Shown here piece by piece: positions 56,527-64,000 of a DNA stretch of 64,000 nucleotides (the stretch's first letter is position 1; every line of letters begins with the position of its first letter). Under the pieces are notes generated by a model that ran no database searches, was not told where the DNA came from, and saw only the letters and a program-made list of their open reading frames with translations. The stretch is from the NCBI GenBank assembly GCA_947501845.1, contig CANMXP010000022.1, forward strand, positions 27,705 to 91,704, read 5' to 3'. Position numbers and translations under genes: made by a program. Origin of the DNA: an uncultured Flavobacteriaceae bacterium. Lineage in GTDB: Bacteria > Bacteroidota > Bacteroidia > Flavobacteriales > Flavobacteriaceae.

Positions 56527-58092
56527 ATGAAAGAAGTTTTAGCCCAAGAACTTATTACCAGTTTTCATGAATTATTAGAAACATTAGATACGTATGATAC
56601 CATTATTTTCGACCTCGGAGATGTGCTTTTAAATTGGGATTCTATTCACTTTACAGCCGAAACGAAAGGAATAGATGATGTTAGAAAAATGGTTAAACAT
56701 CCCATTTGGCAGGATTTAGAAAAAGGTTTAATAAATAGAGAGCAAGCACTTACAATGCTAAGTTGTGAGCTTCAAACACCTTATAGTAAACTAAAAGAAT
56801 TACTTGAATTAAGTGTAGCTAGTTTAAAAGTGAACCAGCCAATGCAAGACGTACTTAAGATCTTATATAATAAGGGAAAAAAAATATACTGCCTGTCTAA
56901 CGTAGATTTAGAATCTTTCAGCTATTTATATTCTCATTTTGATTATTGGAAGTATTTTGATGGTATATATGTATCCGCATTATTACAATTTAGAAAGCCA
57001 GATTTCGATATTTTTCAATACATCATCTCAAGTGCATATATAAATACTAAAAATGCAGTCTTTATAGATGATAAATCTGAAAATTTACAACAAGCAGCTA
57101 ACTTAGGGATAAGTACTGTAAAGTATTCAAAAGCTAACTTTGAATATACACCTGTAAAGAGAGAGATACCTAGTCTTGAAAATATAAATCAAGAAGTGAG
57201 TAAAAGGAAGACACTTGGAGAAACCTATTTAAATAATAGACTTCGTAAATTTCCTTTTTGCAAGAGTTTTGTAAGTAATGGCGTAGAATTACTAGGAAGT
57301 GAAGATTTTTCTAAAGAAATATTTTCTACTGCGGTCATTTTACATTCCTATACGTCACTGCCTAATGACATTATTGAATCCATGGCTCAAGAGATACTTA
57401 ACCATGATGGACAAAACAAATTGCGTTGGTGCTTTTACAAAAACGAAGCTAGGCCCGAAAAATTTCCAGATGATTTAGATACAACATCCATGGTGTTATC
57501 TTTTCTATTAAGTAATAATAAACTCAATATAGATGATATAGTGCCCGTCGCAGAAAACATGATAAATAACAGAAATGAAGATGACATTATACAAGTGTAT
57601 TTTGATGATAATAGACCTAGAATAGATGCCATAGTAGCTATAAATGTGTTGTATTTAATGCACCAAATAGGTTACGGAGAAAGAAACGAATTAAAAGAAA
57701 CAGAGGCATTTGTGTATGAATTTTTAATGAGTAAAGAATACCTTAAGGGGACGCGATATTATCCAGCTCCAGATGTCTTTTTATTTTTCCTTTCCAGGTT
57801 AGTAGTTGATTTTCCTGATGCATTTACAAAATTTCATAAGCCACTTACAGAAATGCTCTTGGAGCGTGTAAACTGTTCATCATTTGCATTAGAACGAGCT
57901 TTAAGAGTTATTGCATTAAAAAAGCTGGGAATTGTTAACAGAATAGATTTTTTAAAACTATTAGATAGTCAATTGGCAGACGGCGGTTGGCCTATGTATG
58001 GGCTTTTTATAGCGCCAAGATCCAATACCTATTTTGGAAGTAGGGAACTTAGTACGGCATTTGCACTAGAAGCAGTAAATTTATTGAGCTAA
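56527..58092 (+). CDS. Fused HAD phosphatase/class II terpene cyclase, drimenol-synthase-like
   Basis: A 521-aa two-domain enzyme. The N-terminal part (about 20-205) is a HAD phosphatase: nucleophile Asp29 in FDLGDVL, CLSNVD (122-127), RKPDF with a conserved Lys (157) and FIDDKSEN (179-186). The C-terminal part (about 230-521) is a helical terpene-cyclase domain with DLDTT at 316-320, the DxDTT variant of the class II acid motif, and a QW-like LADGGWPMYG (484-492). Known marine bacterial drimenol synthases have this order: cyclisation of farnesyl diphosphate to drimenyl diphosphate, then phosphate removal by the HAD part. No membrane segment is seen. Product specificity (drimenol or a relative) is inferred. 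Confidence 0.85.
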   Translation: MKEVLAQELITSFHELLETLDTYDTIIFDLGDVLLNWDSIHFTAETKGIDDVRKMVKHPIWQDLEKGLINREQALTMLSCELQTPYSKLKELLELSVASLKVNQPMQDVLKILYNKGKKIYCLSNVDLESFSYLYSHFDYWKYFDGIYVSALLQFRKPDFDIFQYIISSAYINTKNAVFIDDKSENLQQAANLGISTVKYSKANFEYTPVKREIPSLENINQEVSKRKTLGETYLNNRLRKFPFCKSFVSNGVELLGSEDFSKEIFSTAVILHSYTSLPNDIIESMAQEILNHDGQNKLRWCFYKNEARPEKFPDDLDTTSMVLSFLLSNNKLNIDDIVPVAENMINNRNEDDIIQVYFDDNRPRIDAIVAINVLYLMHQIGYGERNELKETEAFVYEFLMSKEYLKGTRYYPAPDVFLFFLSRLVVDFPDAFTKFHKPLTEMLLERVNCSSFALERALRVIALKKLGIVNRIDFLKLLDSQLADGGWPMYGLFIAPRSNTYFGSRELSTAFALEAVNLLS

Positions 58093-58109
58093 AATCAAGC
58101 TAGATTATT

Positions 58110-58988
58110 ATGGTACAAACTATTATTAATAAGCAAAATAATGAATTGGCATTTAGGTTAGAGAAGTTTATCAATCTGGAGCAGTTTAGTAGTTTACAGA
58201 GAAATAAGTATTATACAATTATTCTGTTACAAAGCTCTGGTTTTAATCTAAAAGTAGATTTCTCAGATTATCAACTCAAAGAGAATCATATCATTTGCTT
58301 ATCACCTTACCAGCCGTTTATGATGAGTTCGTTAGAAGAATGTTCGGGATTTATATTGAATTTTCACCCAGATTTTTTTTGTACATACAGGCATCAAAAT
58401 GAAATAGAAACAGAAGGTGTCCTTTTTGGTAATTTTCATGGATTGCCTTTTTTCAAACTATCAGAAGAAGCGTTGTTTTTTAACCTTATAAGTCAAATAT
58501 CAAGAGAAATGAATAAAGATTCCATTGCACAGCACGAAGTGTTAGTGGCATTCTTAAAGGTGTTTCTTATTGAATCAGTAAGGTTGAAAAAGAAATTCGA
58601 TAAAGATACAGAGCTTAAATTTACAGACAGGCAATCAGAAATCTTACAAAACCTTATGGATGCCATAGAAAGTAATTATACCAAATTGCATGCACCAAAT
58701 GAATATGCAGATATACTATGTATAAGTCCTAGAACTTTAGCGGGAATAGTAAAAAAATATTTAAACCAAACCCCTACATCTTTAATAGCCTATAGAATTG
58801 TAATAGCGGCCAAAAGGGAATTGTATTTAACATCAAAACCAGTAAAGCAAATCGCTGCTGCATTGGGGTATGATGACGAATTTTATTTTAGTCGATTTTT
58901 TAAAAAGAAAGTAGGTGTTTCACCAGATACCTACAGAAAAACAGTGGGGTTTGCTAAACTTGAAAAATTGCAAGCAGGCCTTTTGTAG
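58110..58988 (+). CDS. AraC-family regulator of the terpene locus
   Basis: A 292-aa protein. The N-terminal 150 residues form a cupin-like sensing domain (HIICLSPYQPFMMSSLEECSGFILNFHPDFF). The C-terminus (about 180-280) is a two-HTH AraC domain (EYADILCISPRTLAGIVKKYL; VKQIAAALGYDDEFYFSRFFKKKVGVSPDTYRK). It starts 17 bp after the cyclase stop and is probably cotranscribed, so it may control the cluster in response to a small molecule. Confidence 0.92.
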   Translation: MVQTIINKQNNELAFRLEKFINLEQFSSLQRNKYYTIILLQSSGFNLKVDFSDYQLKENHIICLSPYQPFMMSSLEECSGFILNFHPDFFCTYRHQNEIETEGVLFGNFHGLPFFKLSEEALFFNLISQISREMNKDSIAQHEVLVAFLKVFLIESVRLKKKFDKDTELKFTDRQSEILQNLMDAIESNYTKLHAPNEYADILCISPRTLAGIVKKYLNQTPTSLIAYRIVIAAKRELYLTSKPVKQIAAALGYDDEFYFSRFFKKKVGVSPDTYRKTVGFAKLEKLQAGLL

Positions 58989-59015
58989 TTATACAATAAA
59001 TGTAATTTTAATACA

Positions 59016-59334
59016 AAAAAAGAGGGTGTCTAAAAAGCATTAATATTTGTCATTCAGAGTGTCACACTGTGTGTGGTCACTGAGCTTGTCGAAGTACAAA
59101 GCGAAGAATCTTATTTAATTAACGTGAGTTTCGATATATAGGCGACTGACAATCAAAAGTGTACGTGTTGTATATTCAATTATGTTTGTCATTCAGACAA
59201 AGAATGAGGAAGAGAATCTCCAAATTATGAGATTTCTCATCACTCACTTCGACTGTGCTCAGTGCACCGCGTACCTCGTTCTGTCGAAATAACAACTACA
59301 TTTAAAATAACACTTTTTAGACACCCTCTTTTTT
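59016..59334. mobile_element. MITE-like element with perfect terminal inverted repeats
   Basis: The ends are AAAAAAGAGGGTGTCTAAAAAG (59016-59037, 22 bp) and its exact complement at 59313-59334. The 319-bp element has no coding frame. Its inside includes GTCACTGAGCTTGTCGAAGTAC and a near-complementary segment, and it matches the start of the array at 14961-15456. No clear target-site duplication is visible. It lies between convergent genes, so it may also end transcription on both sides. Confidence 0.7.
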
Positions 59335-59350
59335 ACCATATTAAACCGAA

Positions 59351-60052
59351 TTATTTACAAGCTAAAATGTCTATTTTTTGAATAGCAGTTGCCTTAAAAT
59401 CATGCAATAAAAGGGGTGCATTTTCTAATAGTGCAGCAGCTACTTTACCATTTAAGTGCGCATCTCTTCCAGGGTCTTCATTAAAGGTGTCAAATATACC
59501 ATAAGTAGTATCATCTATTTTTATGGCATACCATGATAAGGTTTCGGGCTCATCATCAATTAATTGTCTACCTGCCTTTAAAAATTGTTCTACTGCTTCA
59601 GATTTTCCTGCTTTAGCGTTCATAATAACTAATAAACCATTGGTTTGTGTACCATATTTATGGTTAGACGCTATCACGTTAACAAATTCAATGCTTACGT
59701 TCGCATCAAAATTTTCTAATAAGTGATCTGCATTACTTAACAGAGCTTTGGCAACTTCGCCTTTTAAATGAGCTTTTCGTCCTTCTTCTAATTCAAAAGT
59801 ATCGAAGATCCCAAAGGTATTATCATCAATTTGGAAACCAAACCATGATACCGTTTTAGGCTCTTGGAGAACGAGTGGTAATCCACTAAATAAGAAGTCT
59901 TTAACTTCCCGTTCTTTGCCCGATTTAGCCTTCATTGTTACTAATAAACCAATGGTTTCTTTCTTTGCGTGTTTCATAAAATTATTGTTTTTGGAGTTAG
60001 AAAATAATTGAATTGAAAACCCTAAACACATAATTAGGTTTCTTTTTTTCAA
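59351..60052 (-). CDS. Protein with two antibiotic-biosynthesis-monooxygenase (ABM) domains
   Basis: A 233-aa protein with two repeats of about 95 aa, each with GLLV(T/I)M(K/N)AK(S/A)GK, SW(F/Y) and FGIFDTFE / YGIFDTFN motifs of the ferredoxin-like ABM (quinol monooxygenase YgiN-like) fold. Such domains oxidise quinones or polyketides without cofactor, or are structural. The start is uncertain: the ATG at 59977 (MKHAKKETIGLL) begins exactly at the first domain, and the 25 residues before it look unlike the rest. It ends 17 bp from the MITE-like element. A link to the terpene locus is possible but unproven. Confidence 0.75.
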   Translation of the reverse strand: MKKRNLIMCLGFSIQLFSNSKNNNFMKHAKKETIGLLVTMKAKSGKEREVKDFLFSGLPLVLQEPKTVSWFGFQIDDNTFGIFDTFELEEGRKAHLKGEVAKALLSNADHLLENFDANVSIEFVNVIASNHKYGTQTNGLLVIMNAKAGKSEAVEQFLKAGRQLIDDEPETLSWYAIKIDDTTYGIFDTFNEDPGRDAHLNGKVAAALLENAPLLLHDFKATAIQKIDILACK

Positions 60053-60273
60053 TAGATTAACAATTTATAATACTGCAAATTTGATACTAAAGAGAAGATC
60101 TTGGAATGGATTACCGAGACTTACACATGGACAATTTTACATAAGCAAAAAGAACATCAAAACACAATTTTATAAAATCCCATAAAATCACTTTTTAGTC
60201 CTCATTTTAACATACTTCAGCACTTTTTTTATAAGAGAAGCTAAATACGGTGGATCTTCGCTATAAAATTAAG

Positions 60274-61392
60274 ATGGAGATGAAATTACTGCAATTCATA
60301 TACATGCAGGTAATCCTTTTTGGCTTGCTAAGTATAACAGGTAGTGCTAAGGCTCAAATAACAAGTAATACAAACAAGGTTGTAGGTAATCTGTCAAGTT
60401 ATAGTGTGAGTTTATCAGATGATACTACAACCTTAGCTATAGGAACGCACCAAGCCAATAACAACAGTACAAAATCTGGGCGTGTACGCATATATAAAAA
60501 GAATTCAGAGGGATGGAGCCAAATAGGTAATGACATCAATGGAGAAACAGTAGGAGATTGGTCAGGTTATAGTGTGAGTCTATCGGGTAATGGTACTACA
60601 GTAGCTATAGGTGCTAAACGTAACCATGGGCGTCACGGTGTGAATTCAGGACATGTACGCGTGTATGAAAACAAGTCAGGAGTTTGGAAACAGGTAGGAG
60701 GAGATATCGATGGTGAATCCCAAGGAGACTGGTCTGGTTATAGTGTAAGCTTATCTCAAGATGGTGATACTGTAGCTATAGGTGCTGTGCTTAATAGAGA
60801 TAACGGTATACACTCAGGGCATGTAAGAATATATAGGAATAATTCAGGAAAATGGATTCAGGTTGGGGAAGATATAAACGGTAAAGCAGAAAAAGATTAT
60901 TTCGGGGCTAGTGTCAGTTTGTCCAGTAATGGTAATATGGTGGCTGTAGGGGCGCATCAGTGCGGAACGCCTTCAGGCTACGTAAGTGTCTATAAAAATA
61001 TATTGGGGCGTTGGGTGCAAATAGGTAAAGATATTGTAGGCGAGCCAACAGGTAATTTCTCAGGATGGAATATAAGCTTGTCTAATAATGGTACTACCGT
61101 AGCCATAGCAGCATATAATAATGATAATGAGAAAAGATATGCCTACGTTCGTACATATCAAAACAAATCCAATACCTGGGCACAGCAAGGTGCAGATATA
61201 GATGCTAAAGTAATGGGACATAACCTGTCTGGGATGTTTAACAATATAAATCTTGCTAATGATAGTACAATAATGCTTATAGGCGCCTATGAAGAAGAAA
61301 GCAACAAGAACAAACAAACCCCAAGTATAAATTATGTACGCATGTATAGATTTAAAGAGAGCTCAAATATATGGGCAAACACTCAAATATAA
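60274..61392 (+). CDS. Secreted beta-propeller-like repeat protein
   Basis: A 372-aa exported protein. A signal peptide begins at MKLLQFIYMQ (an ATG at 60280 is equally possible) and ends SAKAQ. The rest is about six repeats of 50-60 aa, each with SGYSVSLSxxGxTVAIGA followed by SGHVRVYxNxSGxWxQVGxDI, which forms FG-GAP-like propeller blades. An in-frame GTG at 60250 was not chosen. It lacks a visible T9SS domain and ends soon after the last blade. It shares its repeat type with the next gene. Confidence 0.75.
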   Translation: MEMKLLQFIYMQVILFGLLSITGSAKAQITSNTNKVVGNLSSYSVSLSDDTTTLAIGTHQANNNSTKSGRVRIYKKNSEGWSQIGNDINGETVGDWSGYSVSLSGNGTTVAIGAKRNHGRHGVNSGHVRVYENKSGVWKQVGGDIDGESQGDWSGYSVSLSQDGDTVAIGAVLNRDNGIHSGHVRIYRNNSGKWIQVGEDINGKAEKDYFGASVSLSSNGNMVAVGAHQCGTPSGYVSVYKNILGRWVQIGKDIVGEPTGNFSGWNISLSNNGTTVAIAAYNNDNEKRYAYVRTYQNKSNTWAQQGADIDAKVMGHNLSGMFNNINLANDSTIMLIGAYEEESNKNKQTPSINYVRMYRFKESSNIWANTQI

Positions 61393-61742
61393 AGATTAAA
61401 GGTGGTATAATGAGAGAGTTTAGGTTGCTCCAATCTTATTTATTGAAGTAGGTTAATTAGATAAAGTAAGTAAGATTTTCTACAATAGGTTGGGGCCTTA
61501 TTAGTGAGCAGCCTATATACCACCTAAAAAATAGTTAAATAAAAATCTAAAAATTTTAAAATATCAAAAAAGATTACACCACAATAACATTATTATTTAA
61601 AACCTCACAAAAACTGATAAAGATAAAAGTACTGCACCTGTTATATGTGGTGGTGTTTGTACAGGTAAGTACCATTCTTTTTGGTTTGATAATACTGGTT
61701 AGAACTGCTTTATTCAATTAAAAAATAATAAAAAATAAACAA
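61393..61742. other. Non-coding gap between two repeat-protein genes
   Basis: 350 bases with no supported gene, terminator or repeat. The ribosome entry region before 61743 is AATAAAAAATAAACAA-like, as is usual in this group. Confidence 0.35.
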
Positions 61743-64000
61743 ATGAAAAGAATATTAAAAATTGGCGTCGTCCTCTTTGGTTTAATAAGCTTAAATAGTT
61801 ATGCTCAAAAACAGATAGGAAACGATATAGAAGGATTTTATCGTTTGGGGTTAGGGGCAGCCACATGTCTCTCTGAAGATGGTAATACGGTTGCTGTAGG
61901 ATGTTGGGCTTCAGGTAGGTATAATCTAGCAGAAGCAGCTAGGCGTAATATTGGTGTTCATGGCAATAATGGTCAGGTGCGTGTGTATACTAAAAAGACT
62001 TCTAGTGTCGCGGGTGTTCATTGGGAGCAGGTGGGTGATTTTATATTGGCAGAAACCAACATTGCTGGATTAGATGATGGAGAAGAGTTTGGAAGGGACT
62101 TAAGCCTGTCTGATGATGGAACAATTTTGGCTATAGGAGCCAGTGGAAATGATGGTGCTGGCATAAATACAGGACATGTACGTGTATATGGAAAATTGAA
62201 AGATACATCGTCACCTGGTGGTTTTAAATGGCAGCAAATAGGTAATGATATTGATGGTACCCAAGAGAACAGCTTTTCAGGTTTTTCGGTGAGTTTATCT
62301 GGTAATGGTAACGTAGTTGCCATAGGGGCTCAAGGTTTTGATATTAATAATGATCTTGAAGATGCGGGGCAGGTAAGCGTATACAAGAGAAGCGCTGATA
62401 ATAATTGGGTGCAGATTGGTGATGCTATTAAGGGGCAATCAAAAACTGAACATTTTGGCACCAGTGTAAGTATTTCCCAAAATGGAAATATTTTAGCTAT
62501 AGCTGGACTTAATCTTGGAGACAATTTAGGAAGAGAGTATAAAACTAAAGGTTTAGTAACCAGAGTGTATGAAAACAGGAATAACAATTGGGTTCAGATA
62601 GGTGATTTTATAAGTAATGATTTTATAATTAATGATGTTATAAGTAATGAAGGCGTTGTGCATGTTAATAATAAGAATAAAAGAGGGCAAATACGTCTTA
62701 CGAGTAGCGGTAATACTCTGGCAATAAATTCAGTTGCAGATGAAACTGTACGTGTATATACCAGAGATACCAATAATAATTGGAGTTTAAGAGGAAATGT
62801 ACTAAAAGAAGAAGGCATAGAAAGTATTGCTTTATCAGATGATGCAAATACTTTGATAGTTGGAAAAGCATTTGCAAGGATTAATAATATAAGCAGTGCA
62901 GGAAGTGTTCATGTCTACAAGTACAATCCAGATAATACTAACGGTAATTGGCAGATGGTTGAGGTTTCAGATGATTATTTTACAGGAGAACATTTAGGTC
63001 ATCGTTTAGGTCAAGACAATAGTTTAAGTGTGTCTCCAGATGGCACGGTGATAGCTTTGGGAGCTCCATTTTATGGTATAGAGAGAAGAGTAAGTAGTAG
63101 AGATAGAGATGGAGATGGAGAATTAGATATAAGTTTTCCCCAAATATTTAAAGGGAGGATCAGGATGTTTAACATTGGCGTAAGTGATGTAAATATTGAA
63201 GGAGCACCAGTAACGGTAAGTAGCACAGATGCTTTTGGGGTAACTTTTAAATTTAATAAAAGTGTTACAGGTTTTAGTGAGGAAGATATAGTTATAACCA
63301 ATGCCTCTGTAACAGATTTTGAAGTGGTTGATGCATTAACGTATACTGCTAACATTGTACCAACATCTATATGTAGTAACAATGATGACATAACCATAAG
63401 CGTGCCTGAAAGAGCAGTATTAAATGTAGATTCAGGTTTACCCAATTTAGCCTCTAAAGAGGTAGTTGTAAAAACAGCACCTGGGCCAGTGGCAGTAGCT
63501 CAAGATATCACCGTACAGTTAGATACCAATGGAGAAGTAACAATTTCACCAGAAGATATTGACAATGGGTCTTTTTTTAGCTGTAGTACAGTTGCAGGGG
63601 GTATTACGCTTAGTCTAGACAAAGACACCTTTACTTGTGCAGATGTAGGAGCTCCAGTAGAGGTTGAACTTACCGCCACTTCAGGTGCTTTAACAGCTAC
63701 TGCAACAGCTATGGTAACCGTAGAGAATACTGTAAATAGCCTTATAGCAGTAGCTCAAGATATTACAGTAGAGTTAGATACCAATGGGGAAGTAACCATT
63801 TTACCAGAGGATATAGATAATGGTTCTAATTTTAACTGTAGTGGGGTAGCAAGCGCCATTACGCTTAGCCTAAACCAAGACACCTTTACTTGTGCAGATG
63901 TAGGAACTCCAGTAGAGGTTGAACTTACCGCCACTTCAGGTGCTTTAACAGCTACTGCAACAGCTATGGTAACCGTAGAGAATACTGTAAATAGCCTTAT
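61743..64000 (+). CDS. Large secreted adhesin-like protein, 3' truncated by the window
   Basis: An open frame from ATG 61743 to the window end (at least 752 codons). The signal peptide is MKRILKIGVVLFGLISLNS followed by YAQ. Residues about 20-460 are propeller-type blades like those of the gene at 60274 (LSEDGNTVAVG, LSGNGNVVAIGA, ISQNGNILAIAG). Around residue 485-580 is a bacterial Ig-like domain (FKFNKSVTGFSEEDIVITNA). From 63492 two copies of an 85-residue, 255-bp repeat follow (AVAQDITVQLDTNGEVTI; CADVGAPVEVELTATSG), and more are likely beyond the window. Large repeat proteins of this kind are surface adhesins, usually exported by T9SS. Confidence 0.85.
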   Translation, partial: MKRILKIGVVLFGLISLNSYAQKQIGNDIEGFYRLGLGAATCLSEDGNTVAVGCWASGRYNLAEAARRNIGVHGNNGQVRVYTKKTSSVAGVHWEQVGDFILAETNIAGLDDGEEFGRDLSLSDDGTILAIGASGNDGAGINTGHVRVYGKLKDTSSPGGFKWQQIGNDIDGTQENSFSGFSVSLSGNGNVVAIGAQGFDINNDLEDAGQVSVYKRSADNNWVQIGDAIKGQSKTEHFGTSVSISQNGNILAIAGLNLGDNLGREYKTKGLVTRVYENRNNNWVQIGDFISNDFIINDVISNEGVVHVNNKNKRGQIRLTSSGNTLAINSVADETVRVYTRDTNNNWSLRGNVLKEEGIESIALSDDANTLIVGKAFARINNISSAGSVHVYKYNPDNTNGNWQMVEVSDDYFTGEHLGHRLGQDNSLSVSPDGTVIALGAPFYGIERRVSSRDRDGDGELDISFPQIFKGRIRMFNIGVSDVNIEGAPVTVSSTDAFGVTFKFNKSVTGFSEEDIVITNASVTDFEVVDALTYTANIVPTSICSNNDDITISVPERAVLNVDSGLPNLASKEVVVKTAPGPVAVAQDITVQLDTNGEVTISPEDIDNGSFFSCSTVAGGITLSLDKDTFTCADVGAPVEVELTATSGALTATATAMVTVENTVNSLIAVAQDITVELDTNGEVTILPEDIDNGSNFNCSGVASAITLSLNQDTFTCADVGTPVEVELTATSGALTATATAMVTVENTVNSL
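63492..64000 (+). repeat. Near-identical 255-bp coding tandem repeat
   Basis: The unit starting GCAGTAGCTCAAGATAT at 63492 recurs at 63747, exactly 255 bp later, and the end of copy 2 reaches the window edge. Copies differ at a limited number of positions, concentrated in the middle of the unit; the long 3' half is almost unchanged, indicating recent duplication or gene conversion. Confidence 0.9.

Noticed and set aside
59016..59334. Insertion sequence with transposase
   Set aside because: The element is only 319 bp and carries no open frame of useful length, so it can at most be a non-autonomous derivative.
62018..63445. Several long minus-strand frames inside the repeat-protein gene
   Set aside because: They are antisense shadows of a well-supported signal-peptide-bearing repeat protein on the plus strand, with composition expected of the reverse complement.

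Overview
The window is chromosomal DNA of a marine-type member of the Flavobacteriaceae (Bacteroidota). It is AT-rich throughout. Many genes carry the Bacteroidota promoter -7 element TAnnTTTG instead of a -10 box and have no clear Shine-Dalgarno sequence. Secreted proteins include one with a type IX secretion (T9SS) sorting domain, and several protein families are typical of flavobacteria (DUF2853, a methionine gamma-lyase/Lrp pair, a one-chain L-serine dehydratase). The genus cannot be fixed from the sequence alone; the HAD-terpene cyclase fusion at 56.5 kb suggests relatives of Aquimarina/Flavivirga-like marine flavobacteria.

Layout. 0-7 kb: peroxide defence (start of tpx, katG, an ankyrin protein, and a peroxiredoxin-thioredoxin-small protein operon). 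7-15 kb: NhaC antiporter, membrane hydrolase, methionine gamma-lyase with a divergent Lrp regulator, a CPBP protease, and a membrane protein/histidine kinase group with no response regulator, followed by a 209-bp tandem repeat array. 15-28 kb: housekeeping and metabolism (aldehyde dehydrogenase, RluA-type pseudouridine synthase, panB, L-serine dehydratase, dnaK, a secreted SGNH-like protein, an RlmI-type methyltransferase, nitronate monooxygenase). 28-36 kb: PNPOx-like protein, aldo/keto reductase, a cobalamin riboswitch ahead of a cysteine-less LOV-like PAS protein, an AraC-GyrI regulator, a serine hydrolase and two unknown proteins. 36-43 kb: menaquinone genes (thioesterase, menF, menD), DUF2853, a CvfB-like S1 protein and a duplicated 142-aa gene.

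43.7-53.9 kb: mnmE followed by an 8.7-kb integrated element. The element is bounded by a 16-bp direct repeat, TGTATCGGGAAGTAAC, whose left copy is the last codons and stop of mnmE. It carries a tyrosine integrase, two excisionase-like HTH proteins, a P4-type primase/helicase, a TOPRIM/DUF6371 primase-like protein, a tandem pair of unknown 198-aa proteins and a HigBA toxin-antitoxin. There are no capsid, relaxase or conjugation genes, so it looks like a satellite-type or cryptic mobile island.

54-59 kb: a probable sesquiterpenoid locus. It has two small LuxR-like HTH proteins, a prenyl diphosphate synthase, a fused HAD phosphatase/class II terpene cyclase with a DxDTT motif (the architecture of bacterial drimenol synthases) and an AraC regulator. 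Downstream are a MITE-like element with perfect 22-bp terminal inverted repeats and a two-domain antibiotic-biosynthesis-monooxygenase-like protein. 60-64 kb: two secreted beta-propeller-like surface proteins; the second runs off the window end in near-identical 255-bp repeats.

The observations most worth follow-up are the HAD-terpene cyclase locus, the riboswitch-PAS pairing, the mnmE island with its putative integrase arm sites, and the repeat/MITE family scattered between genes.
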